A stretch of 64,000 nt of DNA from Cellulomonas marina. GTDB taxonomy: Bacteria; Actinomycetota; Actinomycetes; Actinomycetales; Cellulomonadaceae. Position numbers and translations under genes: made by a program. The notes under the pieces were generated by a model. It saw nothing but the letters and a program-made list of their open reading frames with translations. It was not told the DNA's origin and ran no database searches. Of this stretch, positions 55,857 through 64,000 are shown piece by piece. The stretch is from contig NZ_FOKA01000002.1 of NCBI RefSeq assembly GCF_900111925.1, positions 273,877-337,876 of the forward strand. The letters are read 5' to 3'. The number at the start of each line of letters is the position of its first letter. Position 1 is the first letter of the stretch.

Positions 55857-58800
55857 GTGCAGCTCCTGGCCCGCCTCTCCCTCGGCCGTCGCGCCCTGAC
55901 CGCGCTGGTGACGGTCGCGATCGCCGTCCTCGGGGTGGTGAGCCTGGGGTCGCTCAAGCAGGAGCTCATCCCGTCGGTGACGCTGCCCGCCGCGGCCGTC
56001 GTCGCCACGTACCCCGGCTCGTCGCCCGACGTCGTCGAGGACCAGGTCACGGCGGTGCTCGAGGGGGCGGCGCGCGGCATCAGCGGCGTGGAGCAGGTGA
56101 CGTCCACGTCGTCGACGAACCTGTCGGTGACGACCGTCACCTTCGTCTACGGCACCGACATCGGCGCCGCCCGCCAGGAGCTGCAGACCGGCATCGACAA
56201 CGTCAGCGGGTTCCTGCCCGAGGACGTCGAGGCGCAGGTGCTCACCGGCAGCATCGACGACCTGCCGGTGGTGCAGCTCGCCGCCGCGGGGGCCGGCGGC
56301 GGGCCGGCGCTCACCGACGCCGTGGACACGGTGCTGGTCCCGGAGCTCGAGCAGCTGCCCGGCGTGCGGACGGTCGCGGTGACGGGCCAGGCCGAGCGGC
56401 AGGTCGTCCTCGACGTCGACCTCGCCGCGGTCGTCGCCGCCGGGCTCACGCCGGACGCGGTGACGGGCGTGCTCGAGCAGAACGGCCTGCGCCTGCCCGC
56501 CGGCGCCCTCACCGAGGGCGACCAGACGCTGTCCGTGCAGGCGGGCTCGGTCGTCACCAGCCTCGACGAGCTGCGTGCGCTCCCCCTGCTCCCGGGGGCG
56601 GGCGGCGGCGCGGGTGGCGACGCGCCGGTGCCGCTGGGCGACGTCGCGACCGTCGTCGACGAGGAGGCCGCCGCCACCTCCATCGCCCGGCTCGACGGCG
56701 ACCCCTCGCTCGGGGTGGCGATCACGAAGACCCCGGACGCCAACACCGTCGAGGTGTCCGACGCCGTCGCGGACGTGCTCGCCGACCTCGAGGAGGGGCT
56801 GGCCGCGCAGGACGTGCGCGTGGCCGTCGTCTTCGACCAGGCGCCGTTCATCACCGAGTCCATCGAGGGGCTGGCCACCGAGGGCCTGCTCGGGCTGGTG
56901 TTCGCGGTCGTCGTGATCCTGCTGTTCCTGGCCTCGCTGCGCTCGACGCTGGTGTCCGCGGTGTCGATCCCGCTGTCGCTGCTGGTGGCGTTCACGATCA
57001 TGAACGTCACGGGGTACACGCTGAACCTGCTGACGCTGGCGGCACTGACGATCGCGATCGGCCGGGTCGTCGACGACGCCATCGTCGTCATCGAGAACAT
57101 CAAGCGGCACCTGTCCTACGGCGAGGCGCGGCTGCCGGCGATCCTCACCGCCGTGCGCGAGGTGGGCGGCGCGATCACCGCCTCGACGCTGGCGACGGTC
57201 GCGGTGTTCCTGCCGATCGCGCTCGTCGGCGGGCTGGTCGGCGAGCTGTTCCGGCCCTTCGCCGTGACGGTGGCCATCGCCATGGGCGCCTCGCTCCTCG
57301 TCGCCCTCACCATCGTGCCGGTCCTGGCCTTCTGGTTCGTCCGGGCTCCCGAGAGCGTCGACCCCGAGGAGGCCGCGCGCGTCCGCGCGCAGGCCGAGGC
57401 CGCCGAGCGCCGCGGCGTCTGGCAGCGCGGCTACCTGCCCCTGCTCGCCGCGGCGCTGCGCCGGCCCGTCGTCACGCTGCTCGTGTCGGTGGGGGTCCTC
57501 GGCGGGACGGTCGCGCTCGTGCCGCTGCTCGAGACGAACCTGCTCGGCGACTCCGGGCAGGACACGCTCACGGTGACGCAGTCCTTCGAGCCCGGCACGT
57601 CGCTGGCCGCGCAGGACGCGGCCGCGCAGGAGGTGGAGGCGGCGCTGGCCGGCACGGAGGGCGTGACGACGATCCAGACGTCGATCGGCACCGACCCCAC
57701 CACCGCCGCGTTCACCGGGGGCGGCGGCACGCAGGCCACGTTCGCCCTCACGCTCGACGAGGACGCCGACGGCGTGGCGGTGCAGGGCGCCGTCAGGGAC
57801 GCCGTGGCCGACCTCGTCGAGGCGCCGGCGACGGCGATCGACGTGAGCGGCGGCGCCGCCGCGTTCGGGAGCTCGACCGTCGACCTCGTCGTGACCGCCG
57901 ACGACCTCGAGGTGCTCACCGACGTCGCCGCCCAGGTCGAGGACGCCGTCGCCGGCACGGAGGGCGCCGCCGAGATCACGAACAACCTCAGCCAGGCGCA
58001 GCAGGTGCTGCAGGTGCAGGTCGACCGCGATGCGGCCGCCGCGCTCGGCCTGACGGAGACGGCGGTCGCCGGGACCGTGGCCGGCGTCATGTCGCCGCAG
58101 CAGGTCGGCACCGTCGACCTCGGCGAGGGCCCGGTCCCGGTGCTGGCGGCGCTGGGCACGGCCCCGGCCACCGCCGACGAGCTCGCTGCGCTGCCGGTGG
58201 GCAGCGGCCCCGGCGGCACGCCGGTGCTGCTCGGCCAGGTCGCGCAGGTCGCGGCCGTCGACACACCGGCGAGCATCACGCGCGTCGACGGCCGGCGCAG
58301 CGCCACCGTGGCGGTCACGCCCGCCGGCGACGACGTCGGGTCCCTGACCTCCGCCCTGACCGCCGCGGTCGAGGACCTGGATCTGCCGGCCGGTGCCGAC
58401 GTCACGGTGGGCGGCGTCGCGGCCGACCAGTCCGACGCGTTCTCCGACCTCGGCCTCGCGCTGGTCCTGGCCGTGGCGATCGTCTACATCGTCATGGTGG
58501 CGACCTTCAACAGCCTGGCGCAGCCGCTCATCCTGCTCGTGTCGGTGCCGTTCGCCGCGACGGGCGCCCTCGTCGCGCTGCTCGTGACGGGGACGCCGCT
58601 GGGGGTTCCCGCGCTCATCGGGCTGCTCATGCTCGTCGGCGTCGTCGTGTCCAACGCGATCGTCCTCATCGACCTCGTCAACCAGTACCGCGACCGCGGC
58701 CGCCCGCTCGACGAGGCCGTCACCGAGGGCGCGCGCAAGCGCCTGCGGCCCATCGTCATGACGGCGGCGGCGACGATCTTCGCGCTGCTGCCGATGGCGC

Positions 58801-59129
58801 TGGGCATCACGGGCGGCGGCGCGTTCATCTCCCGGCCGCTGGCGCTCGTCGTCATCGGCGGGCTCGTCAGCTCCACGCTGCTGACGCTCGTCGTCGTGCC
58901 GGTGCTCTACACGCTGCAGCAGCGCGGGATCGAGCGTCGGGCGGAGCGACGGCGCGCCCGTCGCGCCGCCCGCGGGGACGACGGCGGCGCGGGAGACGGC
59001 TCCGCGGGGACCGAGGGCAGCGCCGACGCCGCGGGTGCGCCCGGGCCCGACGAGGACGCCGACCGCCGAGCACGCCGGGGACGGCACGCCGCACCGGGCA
59101 GCACGGAGGGCGCGCCGGCGCCGGCCTGA
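55857..59129 (+). CDS. RND family efflux permease
   Basis: A 1090-aa inner-membrane proton-drug antiporter of the AcrB/HAE1-like group with two halves of six helices each. Marks: the first TM helix with SLGRRALTALVTVAIAVLGV and TYPGSSPDVVEDQVTAVLEG; TM4 with the proton-relay Asp406-Asp407 in IGRVVDDAIVVIENIKRHLS; LVSVPFAATGALVALLVTGT; LMLVGVVVSNAIVLIDLVNQ and KRLRPIVMTAAATIFALLPM. A charged, Gly-rich C-terminal tail follows. No membrane fusion protein gene is adjacent, so it probably works alone, as do many actinobacterial RND proteins. The substrate is unknown. Confidence 0.9.
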   Translation: MQLLARLSLGRRALTALVTVAIAVLGVVSLGSLKQELIPSVTLPAAAVVATYPGSSPDVVEDQVTAVLEGAARGISGVEQVTSTSSTNLSVTTVTFVYGTDIGAARQELQTGIDNVSGFLPEDVEAQVLTGSIDDLPVVQLAAAGAGGGPALTDAVDTVLVPELEQLPGVRTVAVTGQAERQVVLDVDLAAVVAAGLTPDAVTGVLEQNGLRLPAGALTEGDQTLSVQAGSVVTSLDELRALPLLPGAGGGAGGDAPVPLGDVATVVDEEAAATSIARLDGDPSLGVAITKTPDANTVEVSDAVADVLADLEEGLAAQDVRVAVVFDQAPFITESIEGLATEGLLGLVFAVVVILLFLASLRSTLVSAVSIPLSLLVAFTIMNVTGYTLNLLTLAALTIAIGRVVDDAIVVIENIKRHLSYGEARLPAILTAVREVGGAITASTLATVAVFLPIALVGGLVGELFRPFAVTVAIAMGASLLVALTIVPVLAFWFVRAPESVDPEEAARVRAQAEAAERRGVWQRGYLPLLAAALRRPVVTLLVSVGVLGGTVALVPLLETNLLGDSGQDTLTVTQSFEPGTSLAAQDAAAQEVEAALAGTEGVTTIQTSIGTDPTTAAFTGGGGTQATFALTLDEDADGVAVQGAVRDAVADLVEAPATAIDVSGGAAAFGSSTVDLVVTADDLEVLTDVAAQVEDAVAGTEGAAEITNNLSQAQQVLQVQVDRDAAAALGLTETAVAGTVAGVMSPQQVGTVDLGEGPVPVLAALGTAPATADELAALPVGSGPGGTPVLLGQVAQVAAVDTPASITRVDGRRSATVAVTPAGDDVGSLTSALTAAVEDLDLPAGADVTVGGVAADQSDAFSDLGLALVLAVAIVYIVMVATFNSLAQPLILLVSVPFAATGALVALLVTGTPLGVPALIGLLMLVGVVVSNAIVLIDLVNQYRDRGRPLDEAVTEGARKRLRPIVMTAAATIFALLPMALGITGGGAFISRPLALVVIGGLVSSTLLTLVVVPVLYTLQQRGIERRAERRRARRAARGDDGGAGDGSAGTEGSADAAGAPGPDEDADRRARRGRHAAPGSTEGAPAPA

Positions 59130-59167
59130 CCGCCGCCTCCCAGAGCTGCCCCCTCGGAACTGACCCC

Positions 59168-59848
59168 TCAGAGCTGCCGGCGCACTCCGGCCTCGTGCGC
59201 GAGCGACCCCAGCTCCTCGTCGAGGGAGCCGGTCATGACGTCCGCGCCGGCGCCCCGCCGCAGCACGGGCAGCACGGTCCGGTGGTGGGCGTCCTCGAGC
59301 TCGAAGGCCACGGCCGCGTAGAGCGCGACGACGGCCAGCACGAGCCCGACGACGCCGGCCGCGGTCAGCCACCCGGGGTCGCCGGTGAGCTGCGCGACGC
59401 CCGTCACCGCGAACCGCACCGCCGCCAGGCCCATGACGGCCGCGGCGACGAGCTTCGTCGTCGCCGCCGCCACCGGCACGAGCATCGCGGCCGCCGCCGC
59501 GAGCAGCAGCACGCCCAGCCCCGGGCTCGTCGCCCCGGGCGGGGAGGTGAGCGTCGCCAGCGCCACCGCGCCCCAGGTGCCGGCGAGCACGCCCATGCCC
59601 GTCCCGGCGACCGGGTCGCGCGCGAGGAACCCCAGGACGCAGGCGACGAACTGCGTCGGCACGGTCGCCGCGAGGACGCCCAGCGCCACCGCGCGGCCCT
59701 GGTCCGCCGGGACCCAGCCGAGCTGCAGGGCGGCGAAGCCCGTCGTCGCCACGAGGAGACCGAGGAACCCGAGCGGGAGCGGCGTGCCCAGCGGGCGGAC
59801 GACGACGCGGGCGGCGGGGGCTGGGCCAGGGCCGACGGGGCCGGTCAC
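59168..59848 (-). CDS. GPR1/FUN34/YaaH (SatP-like) transporter
   Basis: A 226-aa six-helix protein of the acetate/succinate permease family. The N-terminal signature is GTPLPLGFLGLLVATTGFAA and the end of the last helix is ALYAAVAFELEDAHHRTVLP, matching the RTVLPIG end of SatP; the Asn-Pro-Ala-Pro-Leu-Gly signature is modified. The helix pattern and length fit. The GTG start overlaps the stop of the upstream 160-aa gene (4 nt), so it belongs to the molybdoenzyme operon. The permeated substrate is probably a small carboxylate. Confidence 0.8.
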   Translation of the reverse strand: MTGPVGPGPAPAARVVVRPLGTPLPLGFLGLLVATTGFAALQLGWVPADQGRAVALGVLAATVPTQFVACVLGFLARDPVAGTGMGVLAGTWGAVALATLTSPPGATSPGLGVLLLAAAAAMLVPVAAATTKLVAAAVMGLAAVRFAVTGVAQLTGDPGWLTAAGVVGLVLAVVALYAAVAFELEDAHHRTVLPVLRRGAGADVMTGSLDEELGSLAHEAGVRRQL

Positions 59849-60327
59849 GAGACCAGGACCTGGGTCGCGGACTCCTTGAGCTTGGCGTTGGCCCACCGCG
59901 CCTGGCGCAGGTTCTCCGGGTGGCAGTGCTGAGTGAGGTCGAGCAGGTCGTGGTGGCGGATGCCCTGGGCGGCCTGCGCGAGCAGCTCCCAGTCGACGGA
60001 GACGCCCTGCGCCATGGTGTAGACCGTCCGCAGGTCGCGCAGGAGCGCCATGCCGGGCGGCGCGCTCCGGTCGAGCGCGTCGCTGACCCGCTCCCGCACG
60101 CGCTTGGCGGTGCCGCTCTCCCCCACCGCGTCCGGGTCGAGGTCCTCGCCGTAGCGGCCGGCGATCTCCGCGATGCGACGTACGTGGTCCGCAGACCACC
60201 CCGCCAGGTCGCGGGCCAGGTGGTACACCTCGTGGTCGACGGCGTGCCGCTCGGAGAGGTGGAGCAGCTCGTCGGCCAGCTCCGTCTCGTCGCGGTGCAG
60301 CTCGCGCAGCGCCAGACCGATCCTCAT
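59845..60327 (-). CDS. Helical protein of unknown function in the molybdoenzyme operon
   Basis: A 160-aa, mostly helical protein with many acidic and histidine residues: LALRELHRDETELADELLHL, SERHAVDHEVYHLARDLAGW, SADHVRRIAEIAGRYGEDLD, TVYTMAQGVSVDWELLAQAA and LTQHCHPENLRQARWANAKL. The Glu/His spacing in the first three helices recalls ferritin-like di-iron bundles, but no exact ExxH pair is certain. It overlaps the molybdoenzyme (ATGA) and the transporter (GTGA). Possibly an electron carrier or maturation factor of the enzyme. Confidence 0.6.
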   Translation of the reverse strand: MRIGLALRELHRDETELADELLHLSERHAVDHEVYHLARDLAGWSADHVRRIAEIAGRYGEDLDPDAVGESGTAKRVRERVSDALDRSAPPGMALLRDLRTVYTMAQGVSVDWELLAQAAQGIRHHDLLDLTQHCHPENLRQARWANAKLKESATQVLVS

Positions 60328-62825
60328 CGCGCACCTCCGTCGGACGGCAGGTCGTCGGTGGGCAGATCGTCGGACGGCAGCAGCTCGTCGGACATCGATG
60401 CCTCACCCCCGCGGGTGGGCGGGACGGACGCCGCGCCCGGGCCGACCGGGGCCGAACCCGTCGTCGTCGGCGCGGGCGAGGGCGTGCCGTCCGAGGCGGC
60501 CAGCCGCCGCAGGCGGGCGGCCGCGGTCTTGAACACCGGCTGCTTGGAGCACGGGTCCCAGTCGGTCAGCGTGAGCTCGTTGGCGGCGCGGGAGTGGCCG
60601 TCGGGCGCGTGCCCACCCGGCATGTCCCAGTAGCCGTAGTGGAAGGGCAGGAACAGGACGCCGGGGCGGATCCCGCTGATGCGCACCCGGCCCTCGACGC
60701 GCCCGCGCGGCGTCGTCACCTCCGCCAGGTCGCCCTCGGCGAGCCCGTGGGTCCCGGCGTCGTGCTGCGAGACCTCCACCCACACGTCGGGTGCCGCGTC
60801 GTGGAGCTGCCGCGCCCGGCCCGTCCGGGTGCGCGTGTGGAAGTGGTAGAGCGTGCGCCCGGTGACGAGCTGCAGCGGGAACCTCTCGCTCGGCAGCTCG
60901 TGGGGCGGGACGTAGCGCGCGGCCTTGAGCACCGCCCTGCCCTGCGGGTTCATCGCGCGGTACTCGGTCTCCTCCAGGGGCGCACCGGTGATGAGGTCGC
61001 GGCCGTAGCTCTCCGCGACGTCGGGCGCGGCGAAGAAGCGCCCGCCCTCGTACAGGCGCTCGGTGCCCTCCGGGTGCTCCTCGTCGCACGGCCACTGGAT
61101 GCCGCTGCCGCCGCGGAGCTTGTCGTAGGTGAGCGCCGTGTAGTCGCAGGGGCGGCCGCGGCTGCACTCCTTCCACACCGCGAAGGCCGACTCCGGGTCG
61201 TGCCAGTGCACCAGCGGGCCGCCGTCCTTGTCGCGGAACCCCATGCGGCGGGCGAAGTCGAGGAAGATGTCGAGGTCGGGACGGGCCTGCCCCGGTGGCT
61301 CCACGGCCTTCTCGGACAGGTGCACCGTGCGGTCGACGTTCGTGAAGGTCCCCGTCTTCTCGCCCGTCGTCGCCGCCGGCAGCACGAGGTCCGCGACCTG
61401 CGCCGTCTCGGACAGGAAGATGTCCTGCACGACGAGGAACACGCGCTCCTGCGTGAGCACCGACCGGATGCGGTTCAGCTCCGGCAGGGACACCAGCGGG
61501 TTGGTGCCCTGCACCCAGAGCATGCGCATCGAGCCGTCCTCGAGGTAGCGCATCATCTGCATCGCGTGCGTCGGCGGGGACCAGTGCGGGATGGCGTCCG
61601 GCTCGACGTTCCACACGCGCGCGAGGTCGGCCACGTGCGCGGCGTTCGACCAGTTCCGGAAGCCGGCCAGGTCCCCGTCGGCGCCGCACTCCCGGGTGTT
61701 CTCGGCGCTGGGCTGGCCGTTCATCTGCAGCAGCCCGCGCCCGGGCGCCCCGAGCATGCCCCGCACGAGGTGCAGGTTGTTGACCTGGACGGCCGAGGCC
61801 GTGCCCTGGTGCGACTGGTAGAAGCCCTGCAGCACGGTCGACAGCAGCCGGTCGGCCGTCCCGACGAGCCGCGCCGCCGCCCGCAGGTCCTCCTCGGGCA
61901 CGTCGCAGATGCGCGCGACCACCTCCGGCGTGTACTCGCGCACCTGGCGCTCGAGCTCGGAGAACCCGACGGTGTGCGCGGCGACGTAGTCCTCGTCGAC
62001 CCAGCCGTGCGCGATCACCTCGTGCAGCAGCCCGTTCATCAGCGCGACGTTCGTGCCCGGGCGCGGGGCCAGGTGGACCGTCGCTGCGCGCGCCACCGGC
62101 GTGAGGCGCGGGTCGACGCACAGGACCTGGGGCGGACGGGGGCCGGCGAGCCGGTCGAGGATCCGCGTCCACAGGACCGTCTGCGTCTCCGCCATGTTGT
62201 GCCCGAACAGGGCGATGACGTCGGCGTGGTCGACGTCCGTGTAGGACCCGGGCTGGCCGTCGCAGCCGAAGGACTCCTTGAGCGCGGCCGCCGCCGTCGC
62301 GGTGCACAGACGCGTGTTGCCGTCGACGTGGTTGGTGCCGATGCCGGCGTGGGCCATGACGCCGAGCGTGTAGTACTCCTCGAGGAAGAGCTGGCCCGTG
62401 GTGTAGAAGCCGACCGCGCTGGCGCCGCGCTCGGCCAGCAGCTCCTGCATGCGCCCGACGAGGAGCTCCATCGCCTCGTCCCACGTCGTCTCCACGAGCC
62501 GGCCGTCACGGCCGACGAGGGGCTGCGTCAGCCGGTCGGAGGACCCGACGGACTGCCAGCCGAAGAGGTCCTTGGGCCCGAGCCGGCCGTGGTTGACGCG
62601 GTCCTGCGCGCGCCCCCGGACGCCGACGAGCCGCCCGTCCTTGACGGCCAGGTCGAGGCCGTCGCCGTTGCTGTGCAGGGTCGACGCGCTCTGCACCCAG
62701 CGGTCGACGTCCGCCTCGGTCAGCCCCTCCTCGAGGTGCTGGTCGACCCGGACGGGCCACCGCTCCCCCGGCCCGTACGGCGTCCGCGTCCCCCACGGCT
62801 CGGCGATGCGGTCGGTCCTGGCCAT
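60324..62825 (-). CDS. Molybdopterin-dependent oxidoreductase lacking the N-terminal Fe-S cysteines
   Basis: An 833-aa molybdoenzyme of the nitrate/formate-dehydrogenase-like family (bis-MGD). The N-terminal domain shows RWVQSASTLHSNGDGLDLAV (residues ~43-61), which in relatives reads ACVLCSNGCG; here the three cysteines are Ser48, His51 and Asp55, so no [4Fe-4S] cluster can form there. The pterin-binding core is otherwise standard: GFYTTGQLFLEEYYTLGVMA, the Mo-ligand Cys174 in NTRLCTATAAAAL, ECGADGDLAGFRNWSNAAH and LTLTDWDPCSKQPVFKTAAA at the end. ATG 62825 has GGGGAG nearby. The last ~60 residues are acidic and disordered. It is the first gene of a three-gene operon. Confidence 0.85.
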   Translation of the reverse strand: MARTDRIAEPWGTRTPYGPGERWPVRVDQHLEEGLTEADVDRWVQSASTLHSNGDGLDLAVKDGRLVGVRGRAQDRVNHGRLGPKDLFGWQSVGSSDRLTQPLVGRDGRLVETTWDEAMELLVGRMQELLAERGASAVGFYTTGQLFLEEYYTLGVMAHAGIGTNHVDGNTRLCTATAAAALKESFGCDGQPGSYTDVDHADVIALFGHNMAETQTVLWTRILDRLAGPRPPQVLCVDPRLTPVARAATVHLAPRPGTNVALMNGLLHEVIAHGWVDEDYVAAHTVGFSELERQVREYTPEVVARICDVPEEDLRAAARLVGTADRLLSTVLQGFYQSHQGTASAVQVNNLHLVRGMLGAPGRGLLQMNGQPSAENTRECGADGDLAGFRNWSNAAHVADLARVWNVEPDAIPHWSPPTHAMQMMRYLEDGSMRMLWVQGTNPLVSLPELNRIRSVLTQERVFLVVQDIFLSETAQVADLVLPAATTGEKTGTFTNVDRTVHLSEKAVEPPGQARPDLDIFLDFARRMGFRDKDGGPLVHWHDPESAFAVWKECSRGRPCDYTALTYDKLRGGSGIQWPCDEEHPEGTERLYEGGRFFAAPDVAESYGRDLITGAPLEETEYRAMNPQGRAVLKAARYVPPHELPSERFPLQLVTGRTLYHFHTRTRTGRARQLHDAAPDVWVEVSQHDAGTHGLAEGDLAEVTTPRGRVEGRVRISGIRPGVLFLPFHYGYWDMPGGHAPDGHSRAANELTLTDWDPCSKQPVFKTAAARLRRLAASDGTPSPAPTTTGSAPVGPGAASVPPTRGGEASMSDELLPSDDLPTDDLPSDGGAR

Positions 62826-62992
62826 GCGGCTCCCCTCGGCGGCGTCGGCCCTCCGCGCCCGCATGGCGACAGGTGCCAGACAAGACCCGGAAGGTGAGGG
62901 CTGCAAGCGGAGGAGAGAGGCCCGTCGGACCGCGAGCCGAGGCGGAGCGCCCTGTCGCGTCGTCGGCCGGAGCGCCGTCGGCCGGAGCGACG

Positions 62993-63214
62993 TCAGCCGG
63001 ACCGTCGTCGGCGGACGGACCGCACCGCCAGCACGACCCCAGTCAGGGCCACCAGCAGCCCCAGCCCGCCGAGCCCCGGCGAGTCGTCGGCCTGCCCGGC
63101 CACGAGCGCGGCGGCGCCGACGAGCGCGGCGAGCACGGCACCGACGACCGGTCCGACGAGGGAGCGGCCGCGAGGCTCTGCCGAGGGGCGGGTCATGGGG
63201 CCATCCTGCGTCAT
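62993..63214 (-). CDS. Small membrane protein
   Basis: A 73-aa protein with two transmembrane helices (GPVVGAVLAALVGAAALVAG and GLGLLVALTGVVLAVRSVRR) and a basic end. ATG 63214 is favoured over GTG 63244 because GGAGGGAGG lies 5 nt upstream of it. Function unknown. It lies upstream of the molybdoenzyme operon on the same strand, separated by 167 bp that include three gtcggccggagcg-like direct repeats near 62960-63000. Confidence 0.55.
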   Translation of the reverse strand: MTQDGPMTRPSAEPRGRSLVGPVVGAVLAALVGAAALVAGQADDSPGLGGLGLLVALTGVVLAVRSVRRRRSG

Positions 63215-63408
63215 CCGCCCTCCCTCCGGCTGAGTCGACGTCACCGGCGCCGTGCCGCCTCAGAAGCACACGGGGGGCGGTCGGATCCGGATGGGACGCG
63301 CCGCAGGGGGTGGACGACCGGCGCCCCATCGAGCACGGTGCTGTGCCCACTTGCGTGCTGCCCTCCCGCCCGAAGCCGCGTGTCAGTGGTCGGTGGTGGG
63401 ATGGGCCC

Positions 63409-64000
63409 ATGGCCGACCGGGGTACGTCCGCGCAGGTGGGACGCTCGCAGCGAGCGGGCTCGTCGCACGGTGCGTCGAGGCCAGGGGCGCCGACGCCCGT
63501 TGCACCGACAGCGGCGGCACCACCAGCAGAGGTGCTGTCGTTCGCCGAGCGTCTCGTCGCCGCTGACGCCTCGCGGTCGGAAGGCCAGCCGTGGTGGACC
63601 TCGCCGCTGCATCCCGCGGTCCTGGAGCTGCCGGCCGGTCGGGCGTGGCCGGCGTTGCCCGACGAGGCACCCGGCGCCCGGGAGGTGTCCGTGCAGGACG
63701 TGCTCTCCCTCCTGCCCGGCCGCGCCCACACCATGGGCACGGGCGGGTCCCGGGCCGTCCTGGGGCCGGAGGTCCCGGCCGCGCTGCTGCAGCTGGGTGT
63801 GCCCGTAGAGGTGGTCAAGCGTGTGCCTGGTGCGCGGGCGCGCCTGGAGGCGCAGGCCGAGTCGGTGCTGACCGCGCTGGAGAACGTCGAGCGGATGTGG
63901 CGCTCGGTGTCCGCCGCCCGGGCCGAGCTGATCGCGCAGGCCTTCGCCTGGCAGATGCTGCAGGGCCGCCTGGTCGAGGGGTCCCTGGCCGACGACGGCA
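63409..64000 (+). CDS. Unrecognised protein, 5' part (cut by window end)
   Basis: From ATG 63409 an open frame of 197 codons runs to the end of the window without a stop. The N-terminus is Ser/Ala/Pro-rich; then FAERLVAADASRSEGQPWWT, EVSVQDVLSLLPGRAHTMGT, LGVPVEVVKRVPGARARLEA and a helical end (SVLTALENVERMWRSVSAAR). No family was recognised with confidence. A GGTGGTGGGATGGG stretch upstream recalls the promoter-proximal DNA of DUF222/13E12 HNH-endonuclease genes in related genomes, so that is a tentative alternative. Confidence 0.5.
   Translation, partial: MADRGTSAQVGRSQRAGSSHGASRPGAPTPVAPTAAAPPAEVLSFAERLVAADASRSEGQPWWTSPLHPAVLELPAGRAWPALPDEAPGAREVSVQDVLSLLPGRAHTMGTGGSRAVLGPEVPAALLQLGVPVEVVKRVPGARARLEAQAESVLTALENVERMWRSVSAARAELIAQAFAWQMLQGRLVEGSLADDG

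Overview
The window is 64 kb of very GC-rich DNA from an actinobacterium. Actinobacterial hallmarks are the IHF-like protein mIHF, the RNA polymerase-binding protein RbpA, PafBC, a HelY helicase and a PriA without helicase motifs. GTG starts and 4-nt stop/start overlaps are very common. Gene content and order fit a Micrococcales genome such as Cellulomonadaceae; that placement is inference, not proof. No tRNA, rRNA, CRISPR array, transposase or integrase was seen.

Layout. Positions 1-1000 (minus) hold a partial type I dehydroquinate dehydratase and a shikimate-kinase-like protein without a P-loop lysine. Positions 1.1-5.2 kb carry a SatD-type regulator with a membrane partner, efp, nusB and an EAL phosphodiesterase. 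Positions 5.3-14.6 kb form the pyrimidine operon pyrR-pyrB-pyrC-(PH-like)-carA-carB-pyrF, led by a PyrR-binding hairpin that covers the ribosome binding site and closed by a strong hairpin. Positions 14.7-24.2 kb carry housekeeping genes: mihF, gmk, rpoZ, coaBC, metK, priA, fmt, rsmB, rpe. Positions 24.3-28.3 kb are the riboflavin operon ribD-ribE-ribBA-ribH under an FMN riboswitch, followed by hisE-hisG. Positions 30-38 kb are more accessory: DUF3866, quinone oxidoreductase, a divergent glucose-6-phosphate dehydrogenase relative, DUF3817, GNAT, a spore-photoproduct-lyase-like radical SAM protein and a beta-propeller protein preceded by a mini-ORF.

Positions 38.4-46.2 kb are the conserved block pafB-pafC-x-tatA-tatC-dagK-helY. 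No proteasome genes adjoin it here. Positions 46.3-52.3 kb carry an amidohydrolase, lnt, rbpA, a UPF0303 protein and a formaldehyde-dehydrogenase-type enzyme. Positions 52.4-53.5 kb look rearranged: an N-terminally shortened PH protein abuts a GNAT fragment that ends at an AT-rich palindrome. Positions 53.5-59.1 kb carry a GAF protein, a lipoprotein, a phosphotransferase and an RND permease. Positions 59.2-62.8 kb (minus) are a tightly coupled three-gene operon: a molybdopterin oxidoreductase without the usual N-terminal Fe-S cysteines, a helical protein of unknown function and a SatP/YaaH-type transporter. The window ends inside an unrecognised gene.

Two genome-wide habits stand out. At least nine genes have a TANNNT box 6-8 nt before the start codon and no Shine-Dalgarno, as expected for leaderless mRNAs. 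At least six unrelated proteins carry 12-bp in-frame tandem repeats in tails or linkers. The best candidates for new biology are the cluster-less molybdoenzyme operon and the 12-bp repeat phenomenon.
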